From: Brevundimonas halotolerans | Lineage (GTDB): Bacteria > Pseudomonadota > Alphaproteobacteria > Caulobacterales > Caulobacteraceae | Direction of reading: 5' to 3' | Length of the DNA: 64,000 nucleotides | Assembly (NCBI RefSeq): GCF_003730275.1 | Contig: NZ_QTTA01000017.1 | Span: 182,376 to 246,375 of the forward strand | Shown: positions 18,888-27,848 of the stretch, one piece after another | Numbering within the stretch: the stretch's first letter is position 1 | How the letters are laid out: each line of letters begins with the position of its first letter | Translations under genes and position numbers: made by a program | Notes under the pieces: model-generated | What the model was told of the DNA's origin: nothing | The model's database searches: none | Seen by the model: only the letters and a program-made list of their open reading frames with translations

Positions 18888-19097
18888 TTATTCATAGCCG
18901 TGGGCGGCTTCGTTGATGACCTGTGAGGGCATGTTCGAGAAGTCGACGGCGACCGGGCCGGCCAGCTTGGCCTGAAGGGTGCGGATGACGTGGGTCATGC
19001 GGCGGCGGACCTCGCGCTCCGACTCGGAGCCCCCATCGAGGCTGAGCGGGGCGAGGCAGAAGTCGATGATGCCGTCGGTCGATTTGATCGGTTCCAT
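18888..19097 (-). CDS. 69-residue unknown protein co-transcribed with aceA
   Basis: The ATG lies 15 bases after the isocitrate lyase stop, preceded by AAGGA, so it is almost certainly translated from the aceA message. The product is soluble, with no membrane span. The first half (IKSTDGIIDFCLAPLSLDGGSESE) is acidic and the second half (VRRRMTHVIRTLQAKLAGPVAVDFSNMP) is basic and helical. No known family is recognised. Its position suggests a small partner or modulator linked to the glyoxylate shunt, but this is inference only. Confidence 0.65.
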   Translation of the reverse strand: MEPIKSTDGIIDFCLAPLSLDGGSESEREVRRRMTHVIRTLQAKLAGPVAVDFSNMPSQVINEAAHGYE

Positions 19098-19112
19098 GGG
19101 TGGGTTCCTTGC

Positions 19113-20393
<1,281 letters not shown>

Positions 20394-20503
20394 GGGTAGT
20401 CCCTCGTCTTGGATGCAGGCGGCGCGCGGCCACCGGTTGCGAGGAAGGAAACACGCGACAGTCACGATTTATACACGAAAAGCGGTCGCATTCCTGACAT
20501 TTC

Positions 20504-20541
20504 GTCACATCATGACACTTGCATTCCAGTCATAATGTGAC
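20504..20541. promoter_or_regulatory. Inverted-repeat operator candidate between aceA and its RamB-type regulator
   Basis: GTCACATCATGAC (20504-20516) and GTCATAATGTGAC (20529-20541) form 13-base arms matching at 12 of 13 positions, with a 12-base spacer. The right arm ends 11 bases before the regulator's ATG and the left arm lies 110 bases from the aceA ATG. Control of both genes by the regulator is the natural reading, but binding is inferred. Confidence 0.6.
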
Positions 20542-20552
20542 AAACTGCGGCC

Positions 20553-21974
20553 ATGGATCAGACGCCGGATCGCAAGCTGTTTCTCGGGGGGCGCCTCAAG
20601 CGGCTGCGGCGCGAGCTGGACCTGACACAGACGGCCATGGCCGCCGACCTGGGCGTTTCCCCCAGCTATCTCAATCACATAGAGCGGAACCAGCGGCCGG
20701 TGACGGCGCAGCTGCTGCTGCGACTGGCCGAGACCTATGACGTCGATCTGCGCGCCCTGAATCAGGGAGGCGTCGGCGAGGCCGAACTGGCCGAGGTATT
20801 CGCCGACCCCCTGTTCGCCGGGATCAGCGTGCCCCGCCACGAGATGCTGCAGCTGGGCGAGGACCTGCCCGGCGCGGCCGAGGCGTTGATCCGGCTTTAC
20901 CGGTCGCTGGCCGAGCAGCGCAGCCGCAGCCGGATCGAGGCCGAGCACGGCGGCGTCGAGACCGGCACGCCGTCCGACTGGGTGCGGGACCACATCCAGT
21001 CGCGCAACAACCATTTCGCCGAGCTGGATACGCTGGGCGAGGCGCTTAACGCCGCCCTGTTCGACCCGGCCGGCGGGGTGCACGACAGCTTTGAGGCGGC
21101 GGCGCGCGCGCGGCTGGCCACGCGACACCACCTGACGGTCAAGGTGATGCCGGCCGAGGTGATGGTCGAATGGACGCGGCGGTTCGATCCGCACCGGCGG
21201 CGGTTGCTGCTGTCGGAGACGCTGGGGCCGTCGTCGCGGGCCTTTGCCGTCGCCTATCAGCTGGCGCTGAGCGAGCACGGGGCCGAGCTGGAGGCCATGA
21301 CCGGAGCCGCGCGACCGCCGGATGAGGCGACCCGGCGGCTGTTGAAGGTGTCGCTGACCAACACCCTGGCGGCCGCGACCCTGATGCCTTACGGCCCGTT
21401 TCAGGCGACGGCCGAGGACACCGCCTATGACCTCGGGCGGCTGACGGCCCGGTTCGGCGTGTCGTTTGAACAGGCGGCGCACCGGCTGACCACCCTGTCG
21501 CGGCCCACGGCGCGGGGGGTGCCCTTCTTCCTGATGCGGGTCGATCAGGCGGGCAATATCTCCAAACGCTATGCCTCGGGGGCGTTTCCGTTCTCGCGCT
21601 TTGGCGGGGCGTGCCCGCGTTGGCGGCTGCATGCGGCCTTCCGCACGCCCGGGCGGATCGTCACCCAGATCATCGAGACGCCGGAGGGCGGGCGCTGGTT
21701 CACCCTGGCGCGCACGGTCGGGCGGCAGGGGGACGGAGCCGACGACGGCGGGCAGGATCTGGCCATCGGACTGGGGTGCGAGCTGAAGCATGCGCCGCGG
21801 CTGGTCTATAGCCGGGGCCTCGATCTGGCCGCGCCCGAGGTGACGCCGATCGGCCCGGCCTGCCGGCTGTGCCTGCGCCACCCCTGCGCCGAACGCGCCG
21901 CCCCGCCGCTGGACCGGCCGCTGGCGGTCGACGACTGGACCAAGTCGGTCAGCCCCTATCCGTTTGAAGCCTGA
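20553..21974 (+). CDS. RamB/ScfR-type XRE regulator of acetate/short-chain acyl metabolism
   Basis: A 473-residue regulator. A Cro/C1 HTH occupies about residues 11-68 (LKRLRRELDLTQTAMAADLGVSPSYLNHIERNQRPVT). An IrrE/ImmA-like middle domain follows, in which the zinc HExxH is not recognisable, and then the C-terminal DUF2083-type domain. That domain ends with a Cys cluster (CRLCLRHPCAER, C-x2-C-x4-C) that could sense redox or bind metal. Family members (RamB in actinobacteria, ScfR-type in alphaproteobacteria) control isocitrate lyase and related genes. The divergent arrangement with aceA and the inverted repeat before it agree with that role and with autoregulation. Confidence 0.88.
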   Translation: MDQTPDRKLFLGGRLKRLRRELDLTQTAMAADLGVSPSYLNHIERNQRPVTAQLLLRLAETYDVDLRALNQGGVGEAELAEVFADPLFAGISVPRHEMLQLGEDLPGAAEALIRLYRSLAEQRSRSRIEAEHGGVETGTPSDWVRDHIQSRNNHFAELDTLGEALNAALFDPAGGVHDSFEAAARARLATRHHLTVKVMPAEVMVEWTRRFDPHRRRLLLSETLGPSSRAFAVAYQLALSEHGAELEAMTGAARPPDEATRRLLKVSLTNTLAAATLMPYGPFQATAEDTAYDLGRLTARFGVSFEQAAHRLTTLSRPTARGVPFFLMRVDQAGNISKRYASGAFPFSRFGGACPRWRLHAAFRTPGRIVTQIIETPEGGRWFTLARTVGRQGDGADDGGQDLAIGLGCELKHAPRLVYSRGLDLAAPEVTPIGPACRLCLRHPCAERAAPPLDRPLAVDDWTKSVSPYPFEA

Positions 21975-21982
21975 CACGGGGA

Positions 21983-22588
21983 TCAAGGGCCGCCGCCGCG
22001 CTTCTGCAGGCGGCGGCGCTGGGCGCGGTTGAGGGGTGGGGCGGGCTGTGACGCCGGGGGTGGCGTGGAGTCCCGCAAAACAGACTCCACTTTCTCCACT
22101 TTCGAGACGGCCTGCCGGGCGTGGAGGGCGGCCATATGGGCCTCGGCGGCGCGTACGATGGCCTCGCTTTCGCGCAGGGCATCGAGGCTTTGCTGATGGG
22201 CGGCGCGCCTGCGGTCGGCGGCCCGGGCCTGGTTTTCGGCGGTCGCCGTGGCCTTCAGCTGGGCATGGACCCGCGTCCAGCGCGCGGCCCCGGCCGCATC
22301 CCCGGCATCCAGGGCGGCGCAGATGCGGTGCCAGACCTTGTCGAGCGCGGTCCACAGATCGTCGACGGGATCGTCGAGTTTGACCGGCGCGGGCGGCGGC
22401 AGGGTGGCGGCGCGGCGCGGATGGTCGCGACGCAACCACCCCTCACGCGCTGCGCGCTGCCAGAAGGTGGACGGCGACAGCGCCAGCTCGCGACAGACCA
22501 TGGCGGCGGTCGACCCTGCCAGATAGGCCTCGCGCGCGACGCTCCAGACGTCGTCGGGGGCGGGGGGAGAGGGAGCAGCCTGTGTCAT
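21983..22588 (-). CDS. HTH protein with coiled-coil tail, terminase-small-subunit-like (tentative)
   Basis: A 201-residue protein. Residues 10-45 (DVWSVAREAYLAGSTAAMVCRELALSPSTFWQRAAREGWL) form a helix-turn-helix like those in phage terminase small subunits and other homeodomain-like proteins. The middle is a long Ala/Arg/Glu-rich helix (about 90-160, probable coiled coil). The C-terminus is basic (NRAQRRRLQKRGGG). I chose ATG 22588; no good ribosome site is visible. There is no phage gene nearby, so the terminase resemblance may reflect only the shared HTH fold. It ends eight bases from the regulator's stop. Confidence 0.6.
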   Translation of the reverse strand: MTQAAPSPPAPDDVWSVAREAYLAGSTAAMVCRELALSPSTFWQRAAREGWLRRDHPRRAATLPPPAPVKLDDPVDDLWTALDKVWHRICAALDAGDAAGAARWTRVHAQLKATATAENQARAADRRRAAHQQSLDALRESEAIVRAAEAHMAALHARQAVSKVEKVESVLRDSTPPPASQPAPPLNRAQRRRLQKRGGGP

Positions 22589-22808
22589 GCCGGGGAGGCT
22601 GGCACGCGGGTGCGTCAAAAACGGACGGGGGGGGTGGCCCGCAGGGCCGATGGGGGCCCGGGCGTGCGCGGCGTCTGAGGGCATTGATGCGGCTGCCGGT
22701 CAGGGGTTCATCACAGCGACCACAGCGAAGAAAAGCCACGGAGGACACAGCGAGGGCCTGCGGGGGGCGACGGCGGAGGCCTAAGGGTCGGGGCCGCCCA
22801 GTTCATCT

Positions 22809-22865
22809 CCTCCCCATTGCATGGGGAGGTGGCGCGACGCGCAAGCGTCGTGACGGAGGGGGCGG
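22809..22865 (+). repeat. Dispersed bipartite palindromic element, copy 2
   Basis: CCTCCCCAT-TGC-ATGGGGAGG (22809-22829), CGACGC-GCAA-GCGTCG (22835-22850) and the tail GGAGGGGGCGG (22855-22865). The architecture and tail match the element at 18834-18882 in inverse orientation, which marks a mobile or amplified intergenic element rather than a one-off terminator. It lies in the roughly 515-base gene-poor stretch 22589-23103. The rest of that stretch to the left (22589-22800) shows nothing I can identify. Confidence 0.7.
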
Positions 22866-22889
22866 CGGTGTGGGTGAAGGTTTCGGATT

Positions 22890-23087
22890 GTCATCCCGGA
22901 AATCGCGTCAGCGATTATCCGGGACGGTGCTCCTGTGGTTATGGGCATCCCGGAAGACGGAACGGCTGTCCGGGAGACGGGCGGATGGGGCGGGCCGTCT
23001 CCCGGACAATCGCACAAGCGATTTCCGGGAGGGATGGAGTGCAGGGACCGCCGTCCCGGATCGCCCCTGCGGGGCGTCCGGGATGAC
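22890..23087. repeat. Cluster of four related imperfect palindromes
   Basis: Four hairpins share a TCCCGGA...TCCGGGA core at 22890-22925, 22946-22976, 22997-23031 and 23053-23087. The first and third also share AATCGC...GCGATT inner stems. The outermost sequences, GTCATCCCGGA (start) and TCCGGGATGAC (end), are exact reverse complements. No protein is plausibly encoded across them. Confidence 0.75.
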
Positions 23088-23103
23088 AAAGGGTGCGGGA
23101 TCG

Positions 23104-23232
23104 CTACTCCGGTGCAGCCTCAAGCTTGTGCCGCAAGGCTTTGAGGCGGCCCTGCATCACCCAGACGCCGATGACCCAGTAGACCATCAGCAAGAAGGTG
23201 CCTGCGACCTTGTGGAAGGGCGCCGGCTTCAC
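23104..23232 (-). CDS. 42-residue single-span membrane peptide
   Basis: Starting at GTG 23232, 11 bases after the stop of the WYL regulator, this frame encodes 42 residues. A short basic N-terminus (MKPAPFHK) leads into a membrane span (about 9-26, VAGTFLLMVYWVIGVWVM), then a basic helix (QGRLKALRHKLEAAPE). The hydrophobic and positively charged blocks fit a real small membrane protein rather than chance reading. No strong ribosome site is seen, so coupling to the upstream gene would be needed. Confidence 0.45.
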   Translation of the reverse strand: MKPAPFHKVAGTFLLMVYWVIGVWVMQGRLKALRHKLEAAPE

Positions 23233-23243
23233 AATGGCGGCTG

Positions 23244-24221
23244 TCAGCCCAACGCCGCTTTCGCGGCGTCGAGCGCCTCGGCCATGGCGGTCTTGAGGCG
23301 GTCGGGGGCGAGGATGCGGACCTGATGGCCCCAGGTGAACAAATGCCAGGCCAGTTCGCGCATGCCCGAGGCGGTAAAGCGCACGCGGACCGAGCCGTCG
23401 GGCTGGTCCTCGAAGGTCTGGGTCGGGTGCCAGCGCCAGGCCCGGGCCTCGTCCGCACCCTCGGGCGTGATCAGCAACTCCACATGCTCGACCTCGTCCT
23501 GATAGATGCCGAAGGAGCGGGAGGCGAAGGCCTGAAGGTCGAAGCCTTCCGGCGGGCGGGCCGTGCCCTCCTCGACCGTAATCGCGCTCATCCGGTCGAG
23601 GCGGAAGGTCTGGATGCGGCCGCTGTCGCGATCGGCGGCGACCAGATAGTTGGCCCGCCCAAACATCAGGCCGCAGGGGGTGACGATCCGCCTGCGCGAG
23701 GGGGCGCCGGGGCGGCTGTAGACAAAGCCCAGCGGGCGCTCGGCCAGGACAGCGTGGCGGATGGGGGTCAGCTCGGCCTCGTCCGCCGTGGGGCGGGGAC
23801 CGGCCTGGACGGCAATGGTCTCAGCCCGGACCAGGGCCTCCAGATCCGGGGCCAGCCGGTTCAGCGTGGTCGAGCGCATGGCCGATTTGATCTTGCGCTC
23901 CAGCCCCTCCAGCGCAGCGGCCCGGCCCGGTTCACCCGACAGTCTGAGGCCCGAGGCGGCCTTGGCCAGTTCGACCAGTTCGGAAGCGGTCGGGGCCTGC
24001 TCGAAGGCGGACAGGCCGCCGCGAATGCGCCAGCGCTTGTGCGGGGGATCGGAGACCTCCTCGACCGCCGGGAACATCATCAGCACGGCATCGCGCATGC
24101 GCTCGGCCGTGCGGCGGCTGACGGCGAGGTCGCGGGCCATGTCGTCCAGCGACAGGCCTTCGGAACTGGCCGCAAGGCGGCGGGCCAGGTCGAGGATCAG
24201 CGCTGCCTTGTCGTGCCGCAT
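23244..24221 (-). CDS. WYL-domain transcriptional regulator (YafY family)
   Basis: A 325-residue regulator with an N-terminal winged HTH (about 5-60, LARRLAASSEGLSLDDMARDLAVSRRTAERMRDAV) and a WYL domain (about 140-220, with PLGFVYSRPGAPSRRRIVTPCGLMFGRANYLVAADRDSGRIQTFRLDRM). A WCX C-terminal extension ends in HLFTWGHQVRILAP. WYL domains bind nucleic acid or nucleotide ligands and often control DNA-damage or defence genes. It is divergent from an 81-residue unknown with 104 bases between them. Confidence 0.9.
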   Translation of the reverse strand: MRHDKAALILDLARRLAASSEGLSLDDMARDLAVSRRTAERMRDAVLMMFPAVEEVSDPPHKRWRIRGGLSAFEQAPTASELVELAKAASGLRLSGEPGRAAALEGLERKIKSAMRSTTLNRLAPDLEALVRAETIAVQAGPRPTADEAELTPIRHAVLAERPLGFVYSRPGAPSRRRIVTPCGLMFGRANYLVAADRDSGRIQTFRLDRMSAITVEEGTARPPEGFDLQAFASRSFGIYQDEVEHVELLITPEGADEARAWRWHPTQTFEDQPDGSVRVRFTASGMRELAWHLFTWGHQVRILAPDRLKTAMAEALDAAKAALG

Positions 24222-24325
24222 GGAGGCTCCGGATGCCTACGACCGTTTCTGACGTATGTGTGCGCCATTCTATCTTTGTCATCAAGCGCCGGAGCGATCC
24301 GGCCCCGCAAACAAGGATCAGACCC

Positions 24326-24571
24326 ATGTTCCAAGCGACCCCCGCCCCCCGCCCGACCCGCCTGGCCGACCGCTATCTGACGGTGCCGTGCGACGCCGAT
24401 GGCTGCAGCGATCTGGCGGTCATCTGGGACCGGCTGGAAGAACAGGTGGTCGATGTGATCACCCTGTCGGCGACCGCGGGCTATACGGTCGAGGACCAGC
24501 TGTGGGACGAGGCGCGCTGGACCCCCGGCATCAGCGATCAGGACAGCTGGATCCCGGCGATGGCCGCCTGA
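24326..24571 (+). CDS. Small unknown protein divergent from the WYL regulator
   Basis: An 81-residue acidic protein with no membrane span, containing DADGCSDLAVIWDRLEEQVVDVITLSATAGYTVEDQLWDEARW. I take the ATG at 24326, preceded by AAGGA, since the longer frame runs back into the WYL promoter region. No family is recognised. As the divergent neighbour it is the most likely regulated target of the WYL protein, which is inference from layout only. Confidence 0.55.
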   Translation: MFQATPAPRPTRLADRYLTVPCDADGCSDLAVIWDRLEEQVVDVITLSATAGYTVEDQLWDEARWTPGISDQDSWIPAMAA

Positions 24572-24640
24572 TCCGCGAGCGCGCTTGCGATCCGGGGCCG
24601 GGGCCGCTAGCCCTCGTCGGCTTACGGAGGACAGACCTGT

Positions 24641-26146
24641 ATGACGACGGCCCACCAGGACGGCGCCCGCCTGATCAATGAGGCGGTCGAGGCTTTCAAG
24701 GCCCGCGACCGCGACACCACGGCTGACAAGCTGGCGCGGGCGATCAAGGCCGATCCGCCGATCGGGACGAAATGGGCCTCGGTCTCGCGACTCGCGGCGA
24801 CCATGGGCGAGGTGTCGATCGCGCTGGCCGCCGCACGCCGCAATATCGCCGCGGCGCCGACGCCGGAGTCGCGTCAGGCCTATGCCAATCTGCTGAGCCA
24901 GAACGGGCGGTCGGAGGAGGCCCTGCGCGAGGCCCAGGCGCTGGTGCGCGAGCGGCCCAATGATCCGGCTGCGCTGCATTTTCTGGCGACCTGTCAGGTG
25001 CAGTTCGGAGACAATGAGGCAGCGATTGCCAATCTGCGGCGGATTCTGGACCTGCCGACCGTGGCGCTGGGGGCCGAGAACGCCTGGGCGGTGCTGGCCG
25101 GCATCAAGAAGTTCACGGCGGACGATCCCGACATCCCGGCGATGGAGGCGCTGGCCGTCCGGATCGGTCATGCGCCCGAGCGGCGGCTGAACCGGGTGGT
25201 GCTGCTGTATGCGCTGGGCAAGGCGTATGACGACACCGGCCAGACGGACAAGGCGTTCGCCGCCTTCCACGAGGCCGGCCAGCTGCAGATGCCGGACAGC
25301 ACCTTTAACGCCGACCAGTCAGACCTGTTCGTCGATCAGGTGGTGAGGGGCTATGACCGCGCCTTCATCGACAGCCTGCCGAAGAGCGACATCGACAGCG
25401 ACCGGCCGATCTTTATCCTGGGCCTGCCGCGCTCGGGGACGACCCTGGTCGAGCAGATTCTGGTCAGCCATTCGGCGGTGCACGACGGGGCCGAGGTCAA
25501 TCTGTTCCGCCATGCGGCCATGTCGGTTCAGGGCTATACGCCCGACGCCGTCCGCGCCGCCTTTGCCCAGCCCGGCGGAGAGACTTTGGCCACGCGGATT
25601 GGCCGGGCCTATCTGCACCTGATGGACGAGCGGTTCGGCACCGAAGGCCGGGTGATCGACAAGACGCTGAACCAGACGCGGTTTCTGGGCCTGATCCATC
25701 AGTGCCTGCCGAACGCCAAATTCATCTGGCTGCGCCGGCATCCGGCCGGGATCGCCTGGTCGTGCTTCCGCACCCGGTTCGTCAAGGGGGCCGACTGGAC
25801 CCGGTCGCTGACCGACATCGCCCGGCATTTCCGGGGCGAGGACCGGCTGCATGAACACTGGACCCGCGTCCTGCCGCCCGAGACCCTGCTGACCGTGCCC
25901 TATGAGCAGTTGGTCGATGATCCCGACACCTGGATGCGGCGCATTCTGGATCACGCCGGGCTGGACTGGGAGGATCAGGTGCGGGATTTCCACGCCACCG
26001 ACCGGGCCGTGACCACCGCCAGCTTTGCCCAGGTGCGCCAGCCGCTGTATGCCTCCTCCAAGGCCGCGTGGAAGCGGTATGAGGCGCCGATGAAGCCCTT
26101 CTTCGAGACCTATTACGGGCCCGGCGTGGATTACGACACGCCGTAG
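24641..26146 (+). CDS. TPR-containing sulfotransferase
   Basis: A 501-residue protein. Residues 1-230 form helical TPR-like repeats (for example YANLLSQNGRSEEALREAQALV and ALGKAYDDTGQTDKAFAAFHEA). Residues 255-500 form a PAPS-dependent sulfotransferase domain, with the 5'-phosphosulfate loop GLPRSGTTLVEQIL (about 263-276) and the 3'-phosphate region FIWLRRHPAGIAWSCFRTRF. This fusion is common in alphaproteobacteria; the acceptor is unknown and could be a glycan, lipid or protein tyrosine. Its last 16 bases overlap the end of the convergent DUF1801 gene. Confidence 0.9.
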   Translation: MTTAHQDGARLINEAVEAFKARDRDTTADKLARAIKADPPIGTKWASVSRLAATMGEVSIALAAARRNIAAAPTPESRQAYANLLSQNGRSEEALREAQALVRERPNDPAALHFLATCQVQFGDNEAAIANLRRILDLPTVALGAENAWAVLAGIKKFTADDPDIPAMEALAVRIGHAPERRLNRVVLLYALGKAYDDTGQTDKAFAAFHEAGQLQMPDSTFNADQSDLFVDQVVRGYDRAFIDSLPKSDIDSDRPIFILGLPRSGTTLVEQILVSHSAVHDGAEVNLFRHAAMSVQGYTPDAVRAAFAQPGGETLATRIGRAYLHLMDERFGTEGRVIDKTLNQTRFLGLIHQCLPNAKFIWLRRHPAGIAWSCFRTRFVKGADWTRSLTDIARHFRGEDRLHEHWTRVLPPETLLTVPYEQLVDDPDTWMRRILDHAGLDWEDQVRDFHATDRAVTTASFAQVRQPLYASSKAAWKRYEAPMKPFFETYYGPGVDYDTP

Positions 26147-26553
26147 CGTTCGCGCATGGTCTTGATCGACCAGTCGATCAGGGCCGTCAGCCTGTCGCGG
26201 TCCACATCGGCCAGCCGGTTGAGATAGAGGCAGGAGACGCTGGTCTTGCACTTGCCCAGCCCGTCCATCAGATCGGGCCGCTCGGCAAAGCCCGGCATGA
26301 TGTAGAGCGTCAGGTTCGCCTTCCTCGGCGAAAAGCCGATGATCGGCCAGTCGGCGGGCTTTTTCGTCGTGTTGACATAGGTATAGCGGTCATAGCCGAC
26401 GATCGACGGGCCCCACATGACCGGGGCGCTACTGGTGCGGTCGCGCAGCAGGGCATCCAGTTCGATGCCGTCGGCACGGCGGCCCGAATGGGGCACGGCG
26501 TTGAGGAACTCCTCGACCGAGGCATCGGTCGGCAGTGTTTTCAGCTCGGACAT
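26131..26553 (-). CDS. DUF1801 domain protein
   Basis: A 140-residue DUF1801 (YdhG-like) protein with the family blocks VMWGPSIVGYDRYTYVNTTKKPADWPIIGFSPRKANLTLYIMPGF and LGKCKTSVSCLYLNRLADVD. The family has no proven function; relatives include an iron-chaperone-like fold. The start sequence CTGACCCATGTCCGAGCTGA (read on the minus strand) is repeated exactly 831 bases away at the start of the next gene upstream. Confidence 0.88.
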   Translation of the reverse strand: MSELKTLPTDASVEEFLNAVPHSGRRADGIELDALLRDRTSSAPVMWGPSIVGYDRYTYVNTTKKPADWPIIGFSPRKANLTLYIMPGFAERPDLMDGLGKCKTSVSCLYLNRLADVDRDRLTALIDWSIKTMRERYGVS

Positions 26554-26560
26554 GGGTCAG
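26541..26560. repeat. 20-bp direct repeat, left copy
   Basis: TCAGCTCGGACATGGGTCAG, identical to 27372-27391. It covers the first codons (MSEL) of the DUF1801 gene plus the TGA-like bases in front of it. Together the two copies flank the 263-residue membrane protein gene. Confidence 0.85.
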
Positions 26561-26592
26561 CCTCAAGGGAAATGTTGCGAGCGGCAGGCCAC

Positions 26593-27384
26593 CTATCGCC
26601 CCCAGTGGATCGTCTCACGCTCAGGGATACGGCTCAAGGATGCCCGCACCGCATCCCCTGAAAACAAGGACCGGACATAGGGCTGATCCTGCGGCTCGAA
26701 CCGCAAAACAATCAGATCCACACAACGAGGGTCAGCTGAGTCTACCTGTCTCGGCAGATGACCAAGCTGTCTAATGAGGACCGGAAGTCGATGGCGTGAC
26801 AATGCGGAGTGTCGGTAACCTGTCATCCCATCCTCAAGCACGACCAGGCTTCCATCGTTCAGGCGAATGCTCACTACGGAGTGATCAACGAGTTTATTGG
26901 GATCAAAGCTTCTATAGGGGCGGACCATCTCGCAGCTGATATTCAGACTGGTAATCTCCGAGAGTGAAGTGGTTCGGAGTTCGGAGAAGATGCCCTGACG
27001 CCAGACAAGCCGGTCCGCATAGAGCGCCACGCCATTTCGCGAAGCGGCAAGGCTGGTGCTGAGACTGATCAGCGCCACAATTGCCAGCCCTCCCCAACTC
27101 CAGACCCAGCGGGGCCTGCGGCCCTCGGCAGCGAGAACGGCCACCACCACGCTCCACCCGATCAAGACAAAACCGACAACCTCCACCCATTGCGATGAAT
27201 GCTGCCAACCAATAATTGGCGCCCCCACAAGCTCCGACTGGAACCGGGACCATGGCCCCCAGTTTTGGGCCGTCCCTTGCACCATGCCCAGAAATGCGAC
27301 GACGACCACAGCGGCTCCCCAACCACGGCCGCGCCAGACCGACCTGTTTGCCGGGTCAGCCCTCTTGGTCGTCAGCTCGGACAT
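26593..27384 (-). CDS. Hypothetical membrane protein within a direct-repeat-flanked segment
   Basis: A 263-residue protein with about three membrane spans (roughly 24-41, 67-88, 94-112) followed by a soluble beta-rich domain of about 140 residues. No family is recognised. Base composition is visibly more AT-rich than in the neighbours. It starts with the same MSEL codons and the same upstream bases as the DUF1801 gene, the two copies forming an exact 20-bp direct repeat. It begins three bases after the cupin stop. All this fits insertion of a foreign gene at the cupin-DUF1801 junction. Confidence 0.65.
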   Translation of the reverse strand: MSELTTKRADPANRSVWRGRGWGAAVVVVAFLGMVQGTAQNWGPWSRFQSELVGAPIIGWQHSSQWVEVVGFVLIGWSVVVAVLAAEGRRPRWVWSWGGLAIVALISLSTSLAASRNGVALYADRLVWRQGIFSELRTTSLSEITSLNISCEMVRPYRSFDPNKLVDHSVVSIRLNDGSLVVLEDGMTGYRHSALSRHRLPVLIRQLGHLPRQVDSADPRCVDLIVLRFEPQDQPYVRSLFSGDAVRASLSRIPERETIHWGR

Positions 27385-27391
27385 GGGTCAG
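27372..27391. repeat. 20-bp direct repeat, right copy
   Basis: TCAGCTCGGACATGGGTCAG, identical to 26541-26560. Here it includes the start codon of the membrane protein gene (complement of 27382-27384) and the stop codon of the DUF985 cupin gene (complement of 27388-27390). Confidence 0.85.
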
Positions 27392-27801
27392 GCTCTCCCC
27401 TGCGGCGCATCATCGTCGGCCATTTCGAATCCGGCAAACTCGAATCCGGGCGCCACAGTGCAGCCGACGAGGGACCAGTCGCCGAGGCTTTCGGCGGCCT
27501 GCCATTTGCCGGTCAGGACGATGATCTGGGGCTGCTGACCGGCCTCGACATCCGGGCCGAGGATCAGGCGACCGATACCGTCGATGTCCAGCGCCAGCGG
27601 GGCCCCGACATAGTGGTGCCAGATCTCGGTCGCGTCGACGCGGTGCCATTTCGACCGCTCGCCCGCCGTCAGCAGGAAGTAGATGGCCGTGCCGACCGAG
27701 CGCCCGTCGACCAAGCGCGGATCGCGGAAGGTCTCGCGGTAATGCCCACCCTCCGGGTGCGGGGCGAGGTCCAGCAGGGCGATGATGTCGGCGGGGGTCA
27801 T
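27388..27801 (-). CDS. DUF985 cupin family protein
   Basis: A 137-residue single-domain cupin of the DUF985 family. It has the characteristic LAPHPEGGHYRETFRD start, SVGTAIYFLLTAGERSKWHRVDATEIWHHYVG with cupin His residues, and the C-terminal LVGCTVAPGFEFAGFE motif. Members bind sugars or small ligands; none is firmly assigned a reaction. It is first in a minus-strand run with the inserted membrane protein and the DUF1801 gene. Confidence 0.9.
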   Translation of the reverse strand: MTPADIIALLDLAPHPEGGHYRETFRDPRLVDGRSVGTAIYFLLTAGERSKWHRVDATEIWHHYVGAPLALDIDGIGRLILGPDVEAGQQPQIIVLTGKWQAAESLGDWSLVGCTVAPGFEFAGFEMADDDAPQGRA

Positions 27802-27827
27802 ATGGGGGGAGTCATAGCCGATGCAAT

Positions 27828-27840
27828 CTAACCGTGTTAG
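27828..27840. promoter_or_regulatory. Inverted repeat before the DUF4160/DUF2442 pair
   Basis: CTAAC-CGT-GTTAG, a perfect 5-base inverted repeat ending eight bases before the DUF4160 ATG and 27 bases from the divergent cupin start. It is placed where an autoregulatory operator of a toxin-antitoxin-like pair would lie. Function is inferred. Confidence 0.35.
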
Positions 27841-27848
27841 GCAAAGCC

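Noticed and set aside
20505..22439. A 644-residue minus-strand open frame across the RamB-type regulator
   Set aside because: It shows the Arg/Pro/Gln-rich composition of an antisense shadow and would require reading through the operator and the HTH gene; no domain is visible.
21983..22588. A prophage or gene-transfer-agent remnant suggested by the terminase-like HTH protein
   Set aside because: No large terminase, portal, capsid or tail gene lies nearby, and the similarity is limited to a common HTH.
22582..23325. A 247-residue plus-strand frame through the intergenic repeats
   Set aside because: Most of its codons come from palindromic repeats, and the encoded sequence is low-complexity without secondary-structure signals.
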